From: Diaporthe sp. PMI_573
Taxonomy: Eukaryota; Ascomycota; Sordariomycetes; Diaporthales; Diaporthaceae
Length of the DNA stretch: 64,000 nt
Reading direction: 5' to 3'
NCBI GenBank assembly: GCA_021399435.1
Contig: JAJTUP010000016.1
Coordinates: 1,236,634 to 1,300,633, forward strand
Under the pieces are notes generated by a model, which saw only the letters and a list, made by a program, of their open reading frames with translations, was not told the DNA's origin and ran no database searches. Numbering within the stretch: position 1 is the first letter of the stretch; each line of letters opens with the position of its first letter. Below are positions 10,338 to 23,406 of the stretch, piece after piece. The translations under genes and the position numbers were made by a program.

Positions 10338-11330
10338 TCAAGGCTTGGGGACGTGGATGGTCTTGCTGGTCATGAGGCAGCCGTGCAGCATGAAGACGAC
10401 GACGATGGGGTGGAAGGCGAAGGGGGTGTCGGCGAGCCAGAGGCCTCCCGGGATGGCGTCGTGGACCCAGCCCTGGGAGACCCAGTAGGCCATGACGGCG
10501 TCAAGCCCCAGGCTGGTGGGGATCGGGGTGCCCTCGAAGTAGTGCGCCTTGCCCGTGGCGTCCTTGGGGATCGACGTCGCCGTCACGTTGAAGCGCGCCA
10601 GCCGTGTGAGGCCGCACAGCACGAAGAAGGCCAGGCACACATGGTCCAGCGTCGTGCGCATGCCGATCGCGAAGGCCACCACGGCCGGGGCGAGGCCGAA
10701 GGAGATCTGCCGATGGGGAAGAAACTGTCAGTGGCCAATTTCATGCCGACTTGGAAGAGGAGGGGTAGTTGGGCGGGTAGGTATATAGTGTAGTGAATTG
10801 TGAATAGATAATGGAAACGTACCAGGTCCGCCAGACTGTCCAGCTCCTGGCCCATCATGCTGCTCTTCTTCCTCCAGCGCGCGACCTTGCCGTCCATGAA
10901 GTCGAAGAACAGGCCAAAGGGCAGGAATGCCAGGGCGGCGTAGATGTTGCCGCGCGAGTAGTCGTCCTGGAGGCAGTACCGCAGGGAGGAGAAGACGGAC
11001 ATGATGCCGCAGAAGCCTGAGGGTGAGGGAACCTAGGTTAGCTGGTGCTGGATGTGCGCCACGGCCGGTCGGGGGCCCGTCGTACCATTGAGTTCTGTGA
11101 TCAGGTCTGCCAGGTGCATGGCCCGGATCAGGGAGAAGTGGCCCGTCTCGGAGGAGAGGAGGTCCTTCTGCTTGTCATATGCTGTAGTCGTGGGAGAGGA
11201 GGGGTCAGCGCCTTGTTTCTATCTCCTCTGCCGAGGAGAAGAGGGGTGCTGGTGACAGGAACATACACGAAACCTGCCCGGCCTTTTGGGCACCGCCGTT
11301 GGTGGCGGCGGAGGAGGTTCTCTTGGACAT
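10338..11330 (-). CDS. CDP-diacylglycerol-serine O-phosphatidyltransferase (phosphatidylserine synthase)
   Basis: 240 aa in four exons: 11330-11267, 11181-11086, 11016-10823 and 10706-10338. Donors are GTATGT, GTACGA and GTACGT. Phase is kept only if exon 1 ends at the GTATGT donor, not the GTTTCG five bases earlier. The enzyme makes phosphatidylserine from CDP-diacylglycerol and serine in the ER, the Cho1 reaction. The CDP-alcohol phosphatidyltransferase signature is complete: D92, D95-G96, A99-R100, G109, D113 and D117 with the family spacing. Upstream is the conserved [19 protein letters not shown]. Several hydrophobic segments follow, for example VVAFAIGM and [15 protein letters not shown]. 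Length and motif agree with fungal Cho1. Confidence 0.93.
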
Positions 11331-12143
11331 GGCGGCGCTGCTGGTGTTGTGCGGTGTGGATGTAGTCGGTGTGGGAGGAGGGAGAGGCTCTTGCGTTGTC
11401 GAGGGAAGATTTTTGTCGTGCGATTTTGCCTCTTGGAGTATGGTGAGGTAGGAGAGGGTGACCAAGTAAACGAGAAGTCTGGGAGGGTCCCGTGTGAAGG
11501 TGGCGGCTCTGTGGTGGTGCGGGTGTGGTAATGCAGGTATTATTCGCGCTTGCACGTCGGCTGAGGTTGAGTGGGCGCGGAGTGCAGTAGGGCAGAGCAG
11601 CAGAGTGCGGTTGAAGCTTTTCTTGGCCTGCGAGGGCGCCAATGCCGTCATTTCGTATGCCGGCCGCCCTGTTTCGGGCCTAGATCGTCCCCCAACCCAC
11701 CAGGCCAGGGGGCCCGCCCAGGGTCCAGCCTTCCCCCAGTCTGAAGTCACGGCTTGCAGCCCCAGAGCTTCCAGACCCAAGCTGCCGTGCTGCTGTACTA
11801 CCTAGGTACCCTGCTGCAGTCCCTCCGTACTAGCACTTCCCTCGACACCCACGTCACAGAGACGTACACTAACCGTTCCGTTCCGTTCCTTACCGGACCA
11901 CACCGCACCGTGGTTTTACGCGCGGTTAGAATCAAAACATGGCCAATGTCGTACCGGCCGGATGTCCGATTCCTGCACTCGAAGAGGAACAAAGGATGCC
12001 AACGCCAACGCCTTGAGACCGTCCTCAGCGGCCACGGTACCTTGTGTTGGAAATCCTACCACCTTTTTATTTTATAAATAAGGCTATATATACACATCAC
12101 AAAATCTATGTTTATAGCTTATCGAAATCAGCCGCCCAGACCA
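11331..12143. other. Intergenic, promoter side of phosphatidylserine synthase
   Basis: This holds the 5' region of the synthase and the 3' side of the MFS gene. I see only short overlapping frames without family resemblance, and an AT-rich stretch at 12065-12110 near the MFS stop that may hold its polyadenylation signal. Confidence 0.6.
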
Positions 12144-14057
12144 TCACAGCGAGTACCTGAACCCCGGATTATCCAGTTCAGTCTCGTCGTGCATGCCCCT
12201 CTCGATCGCAGCCCGGTCGTTGGTGTCTCCGGCAGCATCTCTCGCCTTATTCACCCGCCACATGTAAATGTACAGCACCACCACCGCCAGCAGCTTGATG
12301 GTGTATCCGACCAGCATGGCTATATATGCGCTGTGGTATCCGGCTGTGATAGAAGGACGGAAAGTCAGCCGTGCCACACTATTATTGTACGCTTACGAGA
12401 GTAACCTCTAGGGGTTGAGGCCGTCTCATCACTGATCAGCAAGGTGGACTCACGAGCTTCGCTGTCAATAAAGGTCTGTGGCCCAATGATGTTGCCAACG
12501 CAATACCCCGTGAACAGTATGGCGGCGGTGAGCTGCTTCTTGGTGCTGCCCGCGATATTGGACGATATCATGGTCAGCGACATGCTGAATCCCAGCCCTT
12601 GGAAGTAGCACAGCCAGAGCGCCACCAGCCGTCCCCACTGGAAACAAAACACACAAGGGTCAGTTCTCGCTATCCAAGTACACTCTTGACATGGGACGGA
12701 AAGGGTTGGAGGGTCGAGGGTGTCTCACCTTGTTGTCATCTGGCAGCCCAACCAACAGCGCCGCCCCGATAATACAGATGGTGTTGGCAACGATCATGGT
12801 GATACACCGGCTCTGCGGCCACTTGGTGCAGATCCAACCACCAATAATTAGCGCCAGGAACTGGACCGCGCCCCCGGGGATCTGCAGGTACTGCGAGCCG
12901 AGGGTGTCGAAGCCGAAGCTGTTGATGATGATGCTGGTGAAGCTCGTGATGGCGGCGTTGGGGACCTGCGCCGCGACGGCCAGCACGAACAGGATCCACG
13001 TCTTGGGGTCCCTGGCGCACTGCACGGCCTGGTACGCGCGGAAGTGGCGGTTCTTGACGCCCTGCTTGTTGCGCGCCACGCGGTCGACGGCGACAAGCCG
13101 CTCGCGCTCGCCCAGGAACCTGGCCGTCGAGGGCAGGTCCGGGAGCACCAACAGGCTCACGAACCCCCAGAAGACGCTGAGCGAGCCGAAGATGATGAAG
13201 ACGTACATCCACCGCGCGATGCCCGTGGTGATGTGGCCCACCGCGTAGCCGATCAGCCCGCCGAACATGGTCGCGATCCCGTTGGTGCAGTAGTACGCCT
13301 CGAGCCGCAGCGGCTGCTCCTCGGACGTGTACCAGATGCTCATGATGATCACGAAGGCCGGGTTGATGGCCGCCTCGAAGAACCCCAGCAGGAACCGGTT
13401 CGTCGCGATGCCCGCGAACGAGGTGCACGCCGGCGTCGTCATCAGGATCGCGCCCCAGACCACGGTGATGACGCTGACGAACTTGCCGATCGGGAGGGCC
13501 TGGAGGGCGAATGACGCCGGGAATTGCGCGACGAGGTAACCGAAGTAGAAGATTGATCCTGTGGGTGGGTTTTTGTGTCAGTATACACAGCAATGTATCG
13601 GTAGGCGGGTGAGAGAGACAGACCTAGCCATGAGTAGTCCTGCCCGTGCAGATTCGTCCCCTGCTTGAGGCCATACACACTGGCGAAGTTCAAGGAATCT
13701 GATGGGAAAACCCAAAACGTCAGCATGACACCCAGGGGACAAGAAGTTATGCAGGTAGGTTTCTCCCACTTGTCCCTGAAACTCACTCTTGTCGAGGTAC
13801 TGGAGCATGTATGTGAAGAATAGCACAGGCACCACCCTCAAGTCGATCTTGCGTAGAACGCGCTTCGCCTCGGCCGGTTCGACATGGAGGTCCTCGGTTG
13901 CCTTGAACACCTGGTAGCTGTCGTCGAGGGACTCATCAGAGCTGGACTCGACGCCCTGGTCCACGGACGCCGACGCCGTGGCGCCCGCCTCGGCCGCGGC
14001 AGAGGAGGAGACCATGTCCCCGTCCTTCTCTATCCTGAGATCCTTCGCGGAGGACAT
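12144..14057 (-). CDS. MFS transporter, allantoate permease (DAL5/ACS) type
   Basis: 519 aa in five exons: 14057-13787, 13698-13624, 13558-12729, 12637-12454 and 12343-12144; every junction keeps phase (donors GTGAGT, GTCTGT, GTGAGA, GTGAGT). It is a plasma-membrane carrier of small organic anions or nicotinate/allantoate-like compounds. The family signature is clear: DLRVVPVLFFTYMLQYLDK then NSLNFASVYG, YSWLGSIFYFGYL, and NRFLLGFFEAAINPAFVIIM with WYTSEEQPLR. About 12 membrane segments can be read. The N-terminal 90 residues are acidic and Ser/Ala-rich, and a charged cytosolic tail ends the protein. The substrate cannot be told from the sequence. Confidence 0.92.
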
Positions 14058-15684
14058 CTCGGGACTCGGTCTTGCCCAGGTACGAAACTTGAGGTTGAAA
14101 CAGAACAAATGAACGAAAACACCAAGAGCGACCAAGAGATGCGGCTCAACCTGGAATGAGCTAGACGTCCCAAGCAGCCGGTCCGCAGGTTGTCGAATCG
14201 CATCAACGTTACGCTAGGTCAGGCTGTCTTGGGCCTGCTTAAAATATTCATCCAAGCCTTCGGTTCAGGAGTGAAGGAGAAAAAAAAAAAAGCTTTTGCC
14301 CAGACCAGCCAGGGGAGACGTAATACACGGAGATATCACAGCTAGCCTGCGAGCACGCAATGCGGGTCATGACGGTAGTACTTCTGGGAAACTACACTTC
14401 ATGGTGGGTGGGCAGGGATACCAAGATGGGGGGAGGGGGGAGTGAGGAGCACATCAGTGTTACCCGTGGTGTTGGTAAGTGGGTGGGCTTGTAAGCGAGG
14501 TGTTCAACAACCTCCTGGGGAGTTCATCATGCCATATCCCCCCATCCCCATCAGGACTGAGCGGCGAGTGCCGGACGGCGTGGGGCGGGATGGGATCTGG
14601 GATGGAAATATTCAACCCCCCTGGGCGATGACCCAGCCTGCAGGCACTTCATTATTACGCCGATGTGCTGTAGATGGGATACTTCCTGGATGGATATAAA
14701 AGTTGGGTGCAATACCCGGGAGACTTACATGACGAGATCGGCGACCAAAGCACGTCAACGGCCAGGCGGCCAACCAGAACCGGCCAGAGTCCAACCACCA
14801 GCCCCGGGAGCGGGGAACGGCAGCCATTAGCAGGACCGAATGTTTAGTCACAGAATCAATGCCAATTGGGGTGTTCTCGGAAAAGCTGGGACGGATTGGC
14901 TTCGATATGGATGCGTTAAAAGCAACAGGGGCCGCCAAATATAGCAGGCCCGGAACTCGGCCGAGTCCTGCCCTGTCCGGCGTCGGACCCGAAGCAGAAA
15001 CCTGGGAGCACAAAGGGGTTGACAGCTCAGGAATCACCCACGAGAGATGTGAGTTGATACATGTCTTGTATACTATCTCATATGCCCACCCGTCGCCCCT
15101 CGATCTGTGTGGCGTAGGGGACAACGACATGTGTGCGACCAGACTGATTATCTTCAAATCCGAGAGTCCGAAAACGCCGTGCCGTGCCCTGCCCGCCATC
15201 CAACCGAGACAGGCGATCACGTATTCTATACAAATGCACAAACCAACGCGCCATACCTCGCTCGCCTCTCAGACAAGACGACCTGTAAAATAAGCCATGC
15301 GGATCCGCGCCTCTGCTCGTGCTGTACGCATCCAAGCAAGATGGACCAGAGAGACCTGTCCATGTCCAATTCCACGGCGCGTGTATTAGGTGATGTCGAA
15401 GGAGAGAACAACGCCAGCCTCGGCATTGACCGAGGTTCCATGCTGATTAACAATTAAAACCCGTACGAATTGTTGCCTCTTCCCAGGAATGTTGTCGTGT
15501 ACCACCGTCTGTAAATGCAGTTTCGTCAAGGTATTGCCTCGGCCACTCGTGGCAGAGGGTCTGGCCGCTTCGACCAATATGTGCGTGCGTGCCCGTATCG
15601 TCTCTCAGATACTGGGCCACCGTAGTCTGGGACTATATACGTCCGATCTCCGGCTGTCTGGATGTCTAGCAGTCTTGCTGCTTA
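14058..15684. other. Intergenic, no gene seen
   Basis: 1.6 kb between the MFS start and the metalloprotease stop. A poly-A run lies near 14279-14291 and G-rich tracts near 14400-14440. The frames present are short, overlap on both strands and match nothing I know. Confidence 0.55.
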
Positions 15685-18386
15685 TCACTTCCGGATAATG
15701 ACACCAAAGCCATCAACCCACTGGGCGCAGGATCCCCACACGCCGCAGATGTTGTATCCGTAAGGAGGGATGAGCGTGTGCCTTGGAACAGCCAACGTCA
15801 GTTCACCTTTTTCTGGCGCAGTGGGTCGGGTTTGGTTTTTGTTTCACTCACATGTCTCCTCCATGGGCGTTTCCAAAGAAAGGCGAACGGTTGCCCAGAC
15901 TCGTCAGAATCTGGATACCGTCGACCCAGAAGCCGGATCGGATGTGGAAGCCTGAAATGTATTCGCCCTTGCGAATATCTTGACACGACGACGTTAGCGC
16001 CTGCCCAAATCTCCCAGCGCGAGCACGAAGAGTCGCAAGCTTCAACTTACCGAGATCGAACACCCCGACTTGCACGTTGCCGCCAGCCTTTCCAAATACT
16101 TGTCTTGAATCGTCGTCATAGATGAACTCCATGCCATCCAATGCAGCGCCATGGTAAAACACAATTCGACTGAGCACTCTCTCCTGCCTCGTGGCGCTCG
16201 TAAACACAAATTCCACCGGCTGGGTTCCGTCCATCTGGCTCATCCCGAACTTCTTGCTACGGTATGCCGTCCATCCGGTCACGGCGTTGCCGACCGTCAG
16301 CTTACTCTCCTTGCCGCATAGGACCCGTACGTCCTCGATCTCCAGGTCGCCGCCGCTGTGGGACTTGACGGCCAGCCTTATCTTGCCCTTGCGTTTGCTC
16401 TCGGGGAGACGTTTCCGAAGGTCTTCTTCGGTGACCACGAGTTGTCGCTTGATCTGTTCGCCTTCAGTGGGGCACTCCATCCAGGTCGTGCACAAATCAT
16501 CTCCGTCGCCGTAGATCTCAATAAAGGATATGCCGGATGGCGCTGTTATCGCCACCTTGCCGTCCTCCATAGGCCAGGCTTGAACGGAGTCATCAGGATG
16601 TCGGGGCGCGTCGTTGGGGAGCGAGAAGCACGGGTGGCCCCGGAAGCGCAAAAGGTCAAGGCGGTGCCATGTGCACTCATCTGCCTGGGCGACGGGTCCG
16701 CCCTTGGACTTGGTCCGGGTGCAGTAAGCCTCGTGGGTCACGAACGACCGGTGGAGGTAGACATAGTCTCGGAGCATCACGCCATTGGCTTGGTGCGGGC
16801 AGCCGAAAAGGTGGCCTGTCTCGTGCAGGTGCGCACCGATTCCGATGTTGGCGTTCTCCCAGGAGCTGCCCGCCTCGTTGCAGTCGTTGGCGACGAACTT
16901 GGTGTCTGTAGGAGTGCAGTCGGTGAAGGCGGGGACGACCTCCTCCAGCATCGTTGGGTAGCTGTGCAGACTGTGCGACCCAAAGATGGCCAACTTCAAG
17001 TCTCCGCTGGAGCTACCGAGCGCAGCATGGCCCCGGATGATCTTCTCCTTGGGGTCCCATTGGCTGTCCAGGAACATGCAAGAAACATACTGCTGTTGTC
17101 CTGGCTTCAGGCCGAAGTACTTCCTCACAGCCTCAGCTGCGATCGGGAACAGCCCGCCCTGGTCCGCAGCGTTCTGGTTCTGCTGCGCAATGTTCAGGTC
17201 CCGGATCTCGGCCAGCGTCTTGTCCATCCGGATAACATGGATCCGGGCCTCATTGCGCATGCGCCCGGACTCGTGGTCTCTGGAACAAGTCGTGCCCTGG
17301 GTCCACTCCTCTTCAAATCTAAACGTGCGGCGACCAAACTTGTTGCGGAACATCTGCTCAGCCGTATACGCCTGCCATAAATAACCAGCCATGCGGAATT
17401 TCCGGATAGCCACCTCCAAACTGTTCCCTTCCCGCTCGGCCCGCGCCGGCGGTGCGTCAAAAGTACCAGGCGAGTCCTTTGCCAGCAGTATAGCCAGCTG
17501 CAATGGCGGAGAGTTGGACACGGGCATCACATTGATGGTGAGTTGCGTAGAGTGGATCGGATTTGTAGTATTGCTGTTCGGAAGTTTGGGGCTGGCAAAG
17601 TCGAACCGCAGCCTGTTAAGACCTGACTGGAGGTAGACCACGGCCTTGAACTGGCAGTCGTGCACCGGCCACGAGACTGCTGGGTAGTCGTCGTCACTTC
17701 GCGAGACTGTGACCTCACCGTCGATGGCTCGACCACCCGGCCCGGGCACTATGCCCGTGATGATGAGAACCTTCTGAGATACCTGTAAAGTTGGGCATAT
17801 TAGCCAAAGTCTAGAAAATAGAGAACATAGAGCGGAGGTATCTCGTGTGCAACGCAGCAAACACAACCGCGACTCAGAAAGCCATCGCCTGTTTAATAGG
17901 ACCTGACCACCGGCACTAGAGTTCTGCCACGCCTCGAAAGTAATCACTAGAAGCATTAAAACTCACCCACGCTCCATGCCTGATATTATCAATCTGCGGC
18001 GCATAGGGCGACACAGGTAGTTGCGGGTACGGCCCCCGTCCTCCCATGGACGGCGACCCCAGCCCCGTCATGCCCGACACGCTGTTTCGGTTGGAACCAT
18101 TGGTGGCCGACCGCAGTGGTGGACGGAATGGGGGAATTGGAGGGACTGGTGGGGCCAACAAGTCGCCATTGAGCTTCTCCCTAGAGAGCTGGTGGTTCAG
18201 TGCGGGATCCGACTGGCCTGCCACGGACGGGGCAATCGAAGGAGGGGTCAATGAGCCGCTCGTTGGGGTCCGGCCGTTGCTCGCATCACTTGACGTATCG
18301 TTGGCATCTGTGGCGGACTTCTCGGTCTTGAAGCTGGCCTTTGATCGTCGTCTGATAGACTTGAGGGTCAACAGGCTCGGTGCCAT
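15685..18386 (-). CDS. Zinc metalloprotease-like protein with C-terminal jacalin-like lectin domain
   Basis: 791 aa in four exons: 18386-17967, 17782-16051, 15978-15852 and 15781-15685, with donors GTGAGT, GTAAGT and GTGAGT; all phases agree. Residues 1-130 are Ser/Pro-rich and look disordered, with no signal peptide. The middle is a putative peptidase domain with HETGHLFGCPH at 460-470, the HExxHxxGxxH zinc site of metzincins. The last part is jacalin-like: ISGFHIRSGFWVDGIQILTS and the final exon SCAQWVDGFGVIIRK. This fusion is known in fungal putative-peptidase families of unknown substrate. Without a signal peptide it is probably intracellular, or secreted by an unconventional route. Confidence 0.82.
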
Positions 18387-21300
18387 GACGGCTGGGTCAA
18401 GCTCAGGGCAAGTCTGCCGCGAGGCGGATATTTAGCGCTGGGGTTGTCGAATAGGACCGGGCCCTGTGTTTGTTTGCTTGGTTGTACGAGAACACGTTTG
18501 AATTGGTTTATGCGATGGCCCAACTGTCTTCTCGCTGGTATATGTCAAGCGATGGACTGCCCAGGATGGCGGCGTACAGGGTCGGGAGGGTCGGCCAAAG
18601 GAGAGAGAGTTGACGGGATCGTCGTGGGAACTAGACGAGGCCCGACATGTGAATCTGGTCGAAAGGGAGGGGGGAATTGTTGCTAGGAGGCAGAGAAAGC
18701 GTGGCCTCCCACCATGGAAAAAGAAAGCTCGTGAAAATCAAGGGGGGGGCATGGAATAGATACGCAATGAGCTCAGGTCCCAGATGAATTGACCGGGAGT
18801 GCAGGGTTGGCAGGGTGGGCAGGGTGGGCTGGCCAGGATTCCTTGCTTGAGGTGCCGCAGAGTAGCGACGGATGTGGATGTCGACGTTGTGGCTGGACTG
18901 CTTTTAATAAACGGATTGGTCTGAGGCGATTGGGCAGGGGGGGGAAAGGCAGTGCAGGGAAGGAGGAACCAGCGGGAAGGATGGGCGTTAGTTCCCACAG
19001 TTGCACGAGCTCAGCGTAGATCAGTGGTATCTCGCTGGAGAGGGTGGATTGCTCTTTGATGACGTCGGGCCGTTTCGAAATTTCGGCGATATTGGGACAA
19101 CGAATGCTCGGGAGGCCAAAGGAAGCAGAACAGAAGGGCGCTATGGGCCAACGGAAATAGTCCGGCGCAGAAGCAGAGAACGTGCCAGGTTCTAAGATGG
19201 AAACAGGATGGGGGCTGGGCCTGTGACCCGGCCGAGCACTGATTGCAGTCCGTCCGGCCCTGCTGGTATTGATTGCCCGTCGAGATAGGGTCAGGGGGTT
19301 ATCCGGATGATCTTGATTCAGAGAAAGGAGGCTGACTGCAGATAAATAGCGAGACAATTTAGGTGCAAGTCATAGACTGGTATGGAACCAGAGAGAGAGA
19401 GAGAGAGAGAGGCTGGAGGAGCAGGATGAAGTTGGTTAAATCGGCAGACTTGCAGGCCAGCAAGCATACAGCTAGACGGTGAAGATGCGATGCGCTGCGA
19501 TGCGACGAGATGCAATGCCGATGGGCTGACGTTGGACCAAAACAAACAAGACGAAGGTGAGTAACAGCCAGCAGTACAGGTCGGTTGAGTGCAGCAGGAC
19601 AGTGGTTTACAACATCTGATGACCACCAGTCGTCTTCTCCCAAGGTCTTCGAAGGTGCAGTTGTGAAGTGCACAAGGTGAATTGGCCTGCCTGGTGAATG
19701 ATTGCCAGATCGGTCGAGCGAACGAGTTGCGTGCTGACTGGGCGGACAGATAGTCTCTCTCTTGTCTCCTCTGAGGGAAAGTGGGAAGCTGTTCCAAGTT
19801 TCCGCATGCACGCGCGGACCGAATTGACTTGATGTGACTTCACTCGGCCGGCCCAGACAAGACCGGGGGGAGGGGAAGAGGAGGATGGCAAGCCGCATTC
19901 CATGGAGATTAGAGATATAGATAATGTTTCAGCCCTTTGAAGAGCAGCACCGAGTCCCGGCTCTATCTAGGTATACGGAGGCTTGGCCTGATGCCGCCCA
20001 CGTGTGCGTCCTGCAGTCTGCTCAACAGGCTTGTCGAGCTGTCGAGGCGAAGCAGGAAGCAGCGTCTGACAGCTCGTGTAATCCCCGGCCGGTCATGCTG
20101 TGTGCTGTGTTCCAAGGCGGGTGGATCCCTGGCCACAGGTTTGTTTCCAGAATGACCCCTGCTGTTTCTCAAGCCTGACGACACTCAATTGACATGCCGA
20201 TGGGGGGCCTGTTTCAGCACCCAAAAGCTGTGCCTGTGCCTGTACTGTACCCCGTCCGTACTGCACCCCAGACACTGCATGGGATGGAAACATTTCTCTG
20301 TGAGCGACTCAGCTCTGTCTCCCTCCAATCTACCGTGCAACGTGCAGCAGCCATGGGGAGGAAGACGAGTCGCAAGAATGAAGGAGAGTCGTCCCGTCTC
20401 AGTGGAACCGGAACCCACAGGGCAACGACGAGCGGGCCGCTACCGAGTTACCCTCCGTTGCACCTGCCGTTGCGCGACCAGTGGTGTATCTCTTAGCGTG
20501 ATCGCCGCGTCAGTGCGCCCAGGCTGCTCAAGGGCACTGAGAGGAGCTATCAGCAGCATGGTTGAAACCGATGGATTATTCGAGTGCACGCAGAATACGA
20601 GAAGCCAACCTGCCGAGTCTCCGTTGTGGACTGACTAGATGCACGAATAGTCAGTCTACCTACATACAAAGCGTAGCAGCATGCAACCCAGACAATGCGA
20701 GCTGAGCCACCTTGACAAGGTTATTGTTGAGTGCCGGCCACATATTACCGTGTAATAAACGAATAGCCCACACATCACCATCGCCTCGGCACCACACATG
20801 ACCTTGCTCGCCCGGCTGTTCTCCCCGTGCAGGCGTACCGTTTACCTGGATGCAGGATGCTGTGGGCGCCCGGTCCGTGAACCACCGGATGGAATCTCTA
20901 CACAGTACATCAGATCTTGTAAGTCGTGGGGACATTACCGCAGTCACACAGCAGTCCCTGGGCATCGACTGTACCACAGCTTGGCCTGCCTGGCTGCACG
21001 CCTCTGCAGCCTGGCCGACGCGGCCAGATCGGCGCCGGCTGCTCCCCTCGGCCAAGCTGGCTCGGCCCACCAGATCCGACCCTCCCACGCCTGGCCTCCC
21101 TCGCTCCATCCCTCCCTCCATCCCTCCCTCACTTGGGCTGATCTGCACATGATAAGAACGTTGCATCTCGCCAGACAAGCAACGCGGCCGCGACGAGGGA
21201 GGCCCAGCCCTCAATATAAGTGAACCCACTGCGACGACGTGCGGGTTTTGTCGAGAGAGCTCTGAGACAACGCGGCACCATTGCACACTTGGACCTCATC

Positions 21301-23406
21301 CATCACCATGCAATAGTCGTCGGTCTTTGTTGTCGCCATTTCCCCCATCAGCACAGGCTCGGCGGGACCCGTTCTGATGCAGGTCGAACTAGGTGCACAC
21401 CCCCACATATTACCGGCTCGACGGAGGCTGTGGGATCGGTTGTTGATAATTGATAATGTGCGTTGCTGCCAACGGGGCGACCGTCGAACCATCCTGCGCA
21501 TACGAGGTGATCGCTGGGCCGACTTCTTAATTCGCCTGTGACGATGCATGCATCTACGAGCCTGCTGTGCGAAACTGCTGGCAGAGCCTCCTCCATCCTC
21601 AGTCACCATTTCCTCGCGCGGTAGGTGGGCGAGAACGCGATGTGCTGTACGGATTTGGCATGCTTGATACTGTGTAGATTGCGGTATAACAGAGCTACAG
21701 TAGAGATATAGTATCGTAAAGATATAGCATTGCGCGGGTTACTCAGAGAAGACGAGCAAAGCCTCCAACCATCTCGATCGAGGGATCCACAGCGCGGAGT
21801 GATCTAGGATGCCCAGGCCCGCTCGGCACAGGGGAGCTCAAGACCCTAAAAGGACTGGCCAATGTCAGTGTCGCAAGGGCGCTGCGCAGCTTGGAATTCC
21901 ACGAAGCGTCCGAGGTCCGACCTGGCCACTTGTCACTCTCTCTGCTGGAGTGTGGCAGGGGGGTTAATTGAAAGTCACATCGCACCAGCGTTTGCCAATA
22001 GTTTTGGACCGGCTTTCTGGGAAATGCCATGCAAATGTGCACCTTGGAATTTGACATGAGTAGGCGCCAGCCACCAGCCACATGTCGCCATCGACCGACC
22101 ACACAGGCACGAAACCTTTGTAGGTCGTCTACCCACTTGCAGCACGCCCGCCCGCCCGTCCTGGTGGTTTGCTGAAACAGAAGCAACATCAGGCGCCGGG
22201 CAACACGACAGCTGCCCACCGGACTGTCAAAGCGTCCAAGGTGTGAGCGACCGGTTCCCGTCCGGAAGCAATTGAATCCATTGCAGTACAGTATGCTTGC
22301 ATCGGATGGCGCGTGATCGATCAAACTGCTGGCAGTCTCGCCCTGGTATGGCCGTCCACCAGGGTCGGTGTTCCTCGACTCAAGAACCGACCCTCGATTG
22401 CAGGTTTTGTTGTGGGGTTATTGACCTCGATGCCGTCTTATCCAGTGAGGATCTGCGCGTATACTGTACCTATTTACGAGACCTGAAGAATAACGTAGCT
22501 ACGGATCCAGGGCATGTTAATTGGAGCATGCCGGGACAAATTGGCAACATCGGAAACCGGAAGGCTCTCGAACGCCCCTGGGTACGGGGTGCTGTGGTAT
22601 GGGGGGGGGGCGGCGAAATGCCTGTGCCCTTGGCCCTGCCTTTGTGTTGGTGTCGAGGCGGCCCAAACAGGCAGATGGTCTAGACTAGCGAGGAGGAATG
22701 AGTGGATCACGCTCTCGCACCCAGCTGCTCCTAGCTGCAGCTGCGCCGTAGGGCAAAAGACTAATAAGTGTCGAGCAAGCAACTCCCGTCTTCCTCCTGG
22801 ATCTCCTGGCCTGTCTGGGAGAATTGACGCCTCTTGCTGGTGCCAATCGCCGGCCATGCAAGCACTACCAGGCATGGCGGTCGGACGACACTAACCAGAG
22901 TTAGTTGGTGAACTGATACCTCAGCCTGGTTTCGTGGCCCCAACTGTCCGGGTGCACCTGGGCAACTGGAACGGGAATGCCTGGGCGCCAGCGCCAGCAA
23001 CCACCGCCCAGCTCCCAGCTCGCCTTCCTCGCCTTCCTGGCCTCTCCCCTCCTCTCACCCAGCCCGTCAGTCAACTCCTTGTTGATACGGCATAATCCTC
23101 ATTCCCGGGGCTCGTTGGGTTTTCCCCCATCACCGGCCGATCGAGTTTCTCCTTTCACCATCTCCGGTGCGAGGCCCTGTCTCCCGACTCGAGTCAAAAA
23201 GTCTTGCCTCGGAGGGGCGGACGCTCGAGTTGCAAAAGTGCAGCAAGCACAGTACATCAACCACTAGGCGCCCGGCCAATTTTACCGAGCCGTCGTCTCA
23301 TTGGCACCACCAAGAAACTTCTTACCCCGATTCCCACTTCTCGACCTGGTCTCTGGCTGAGAACAACCCACTTTGACGACCATCAGACCAGCCTCCTTCA
23401 AACATC
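18387..23406. other. 5-kb stretch without a recognised gene
   Basis: This is the gap between the divergent metalloprotease (-) and Whi5-like (+) genes. The open frames are short, overlap on both strands and resemble no family. It holds a GA microsatellite (19391-19411), a CCCTCCAT-type pyrimidine repeat (about 21100-21131), G runs and many short pyrimidine tracts. It may be a long shared promoter, long 5' leaders, or contain a non-coding RNA; sequence alone does not show which. Confidence 0.5.
19391..19411. repeat. GA dinucleotide microsatellite
   Basis: About ten GA units in the long gene-free stretch upstream of the metalloprotease gene. Confidence 0.9.

Noticed and set aside
16358..17380. 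340-codon plus-strand frame
   Set aside because: It is antisense to the metalloprotease exon, whose motifs and splice phases are clear.
21743..22324. 193-codon minus-strand frame in the 5-kb gap
   Set aside because: Its composition is mixed, without domains or conserved blocks, and such frames occur by chance in GC-rich DNA.
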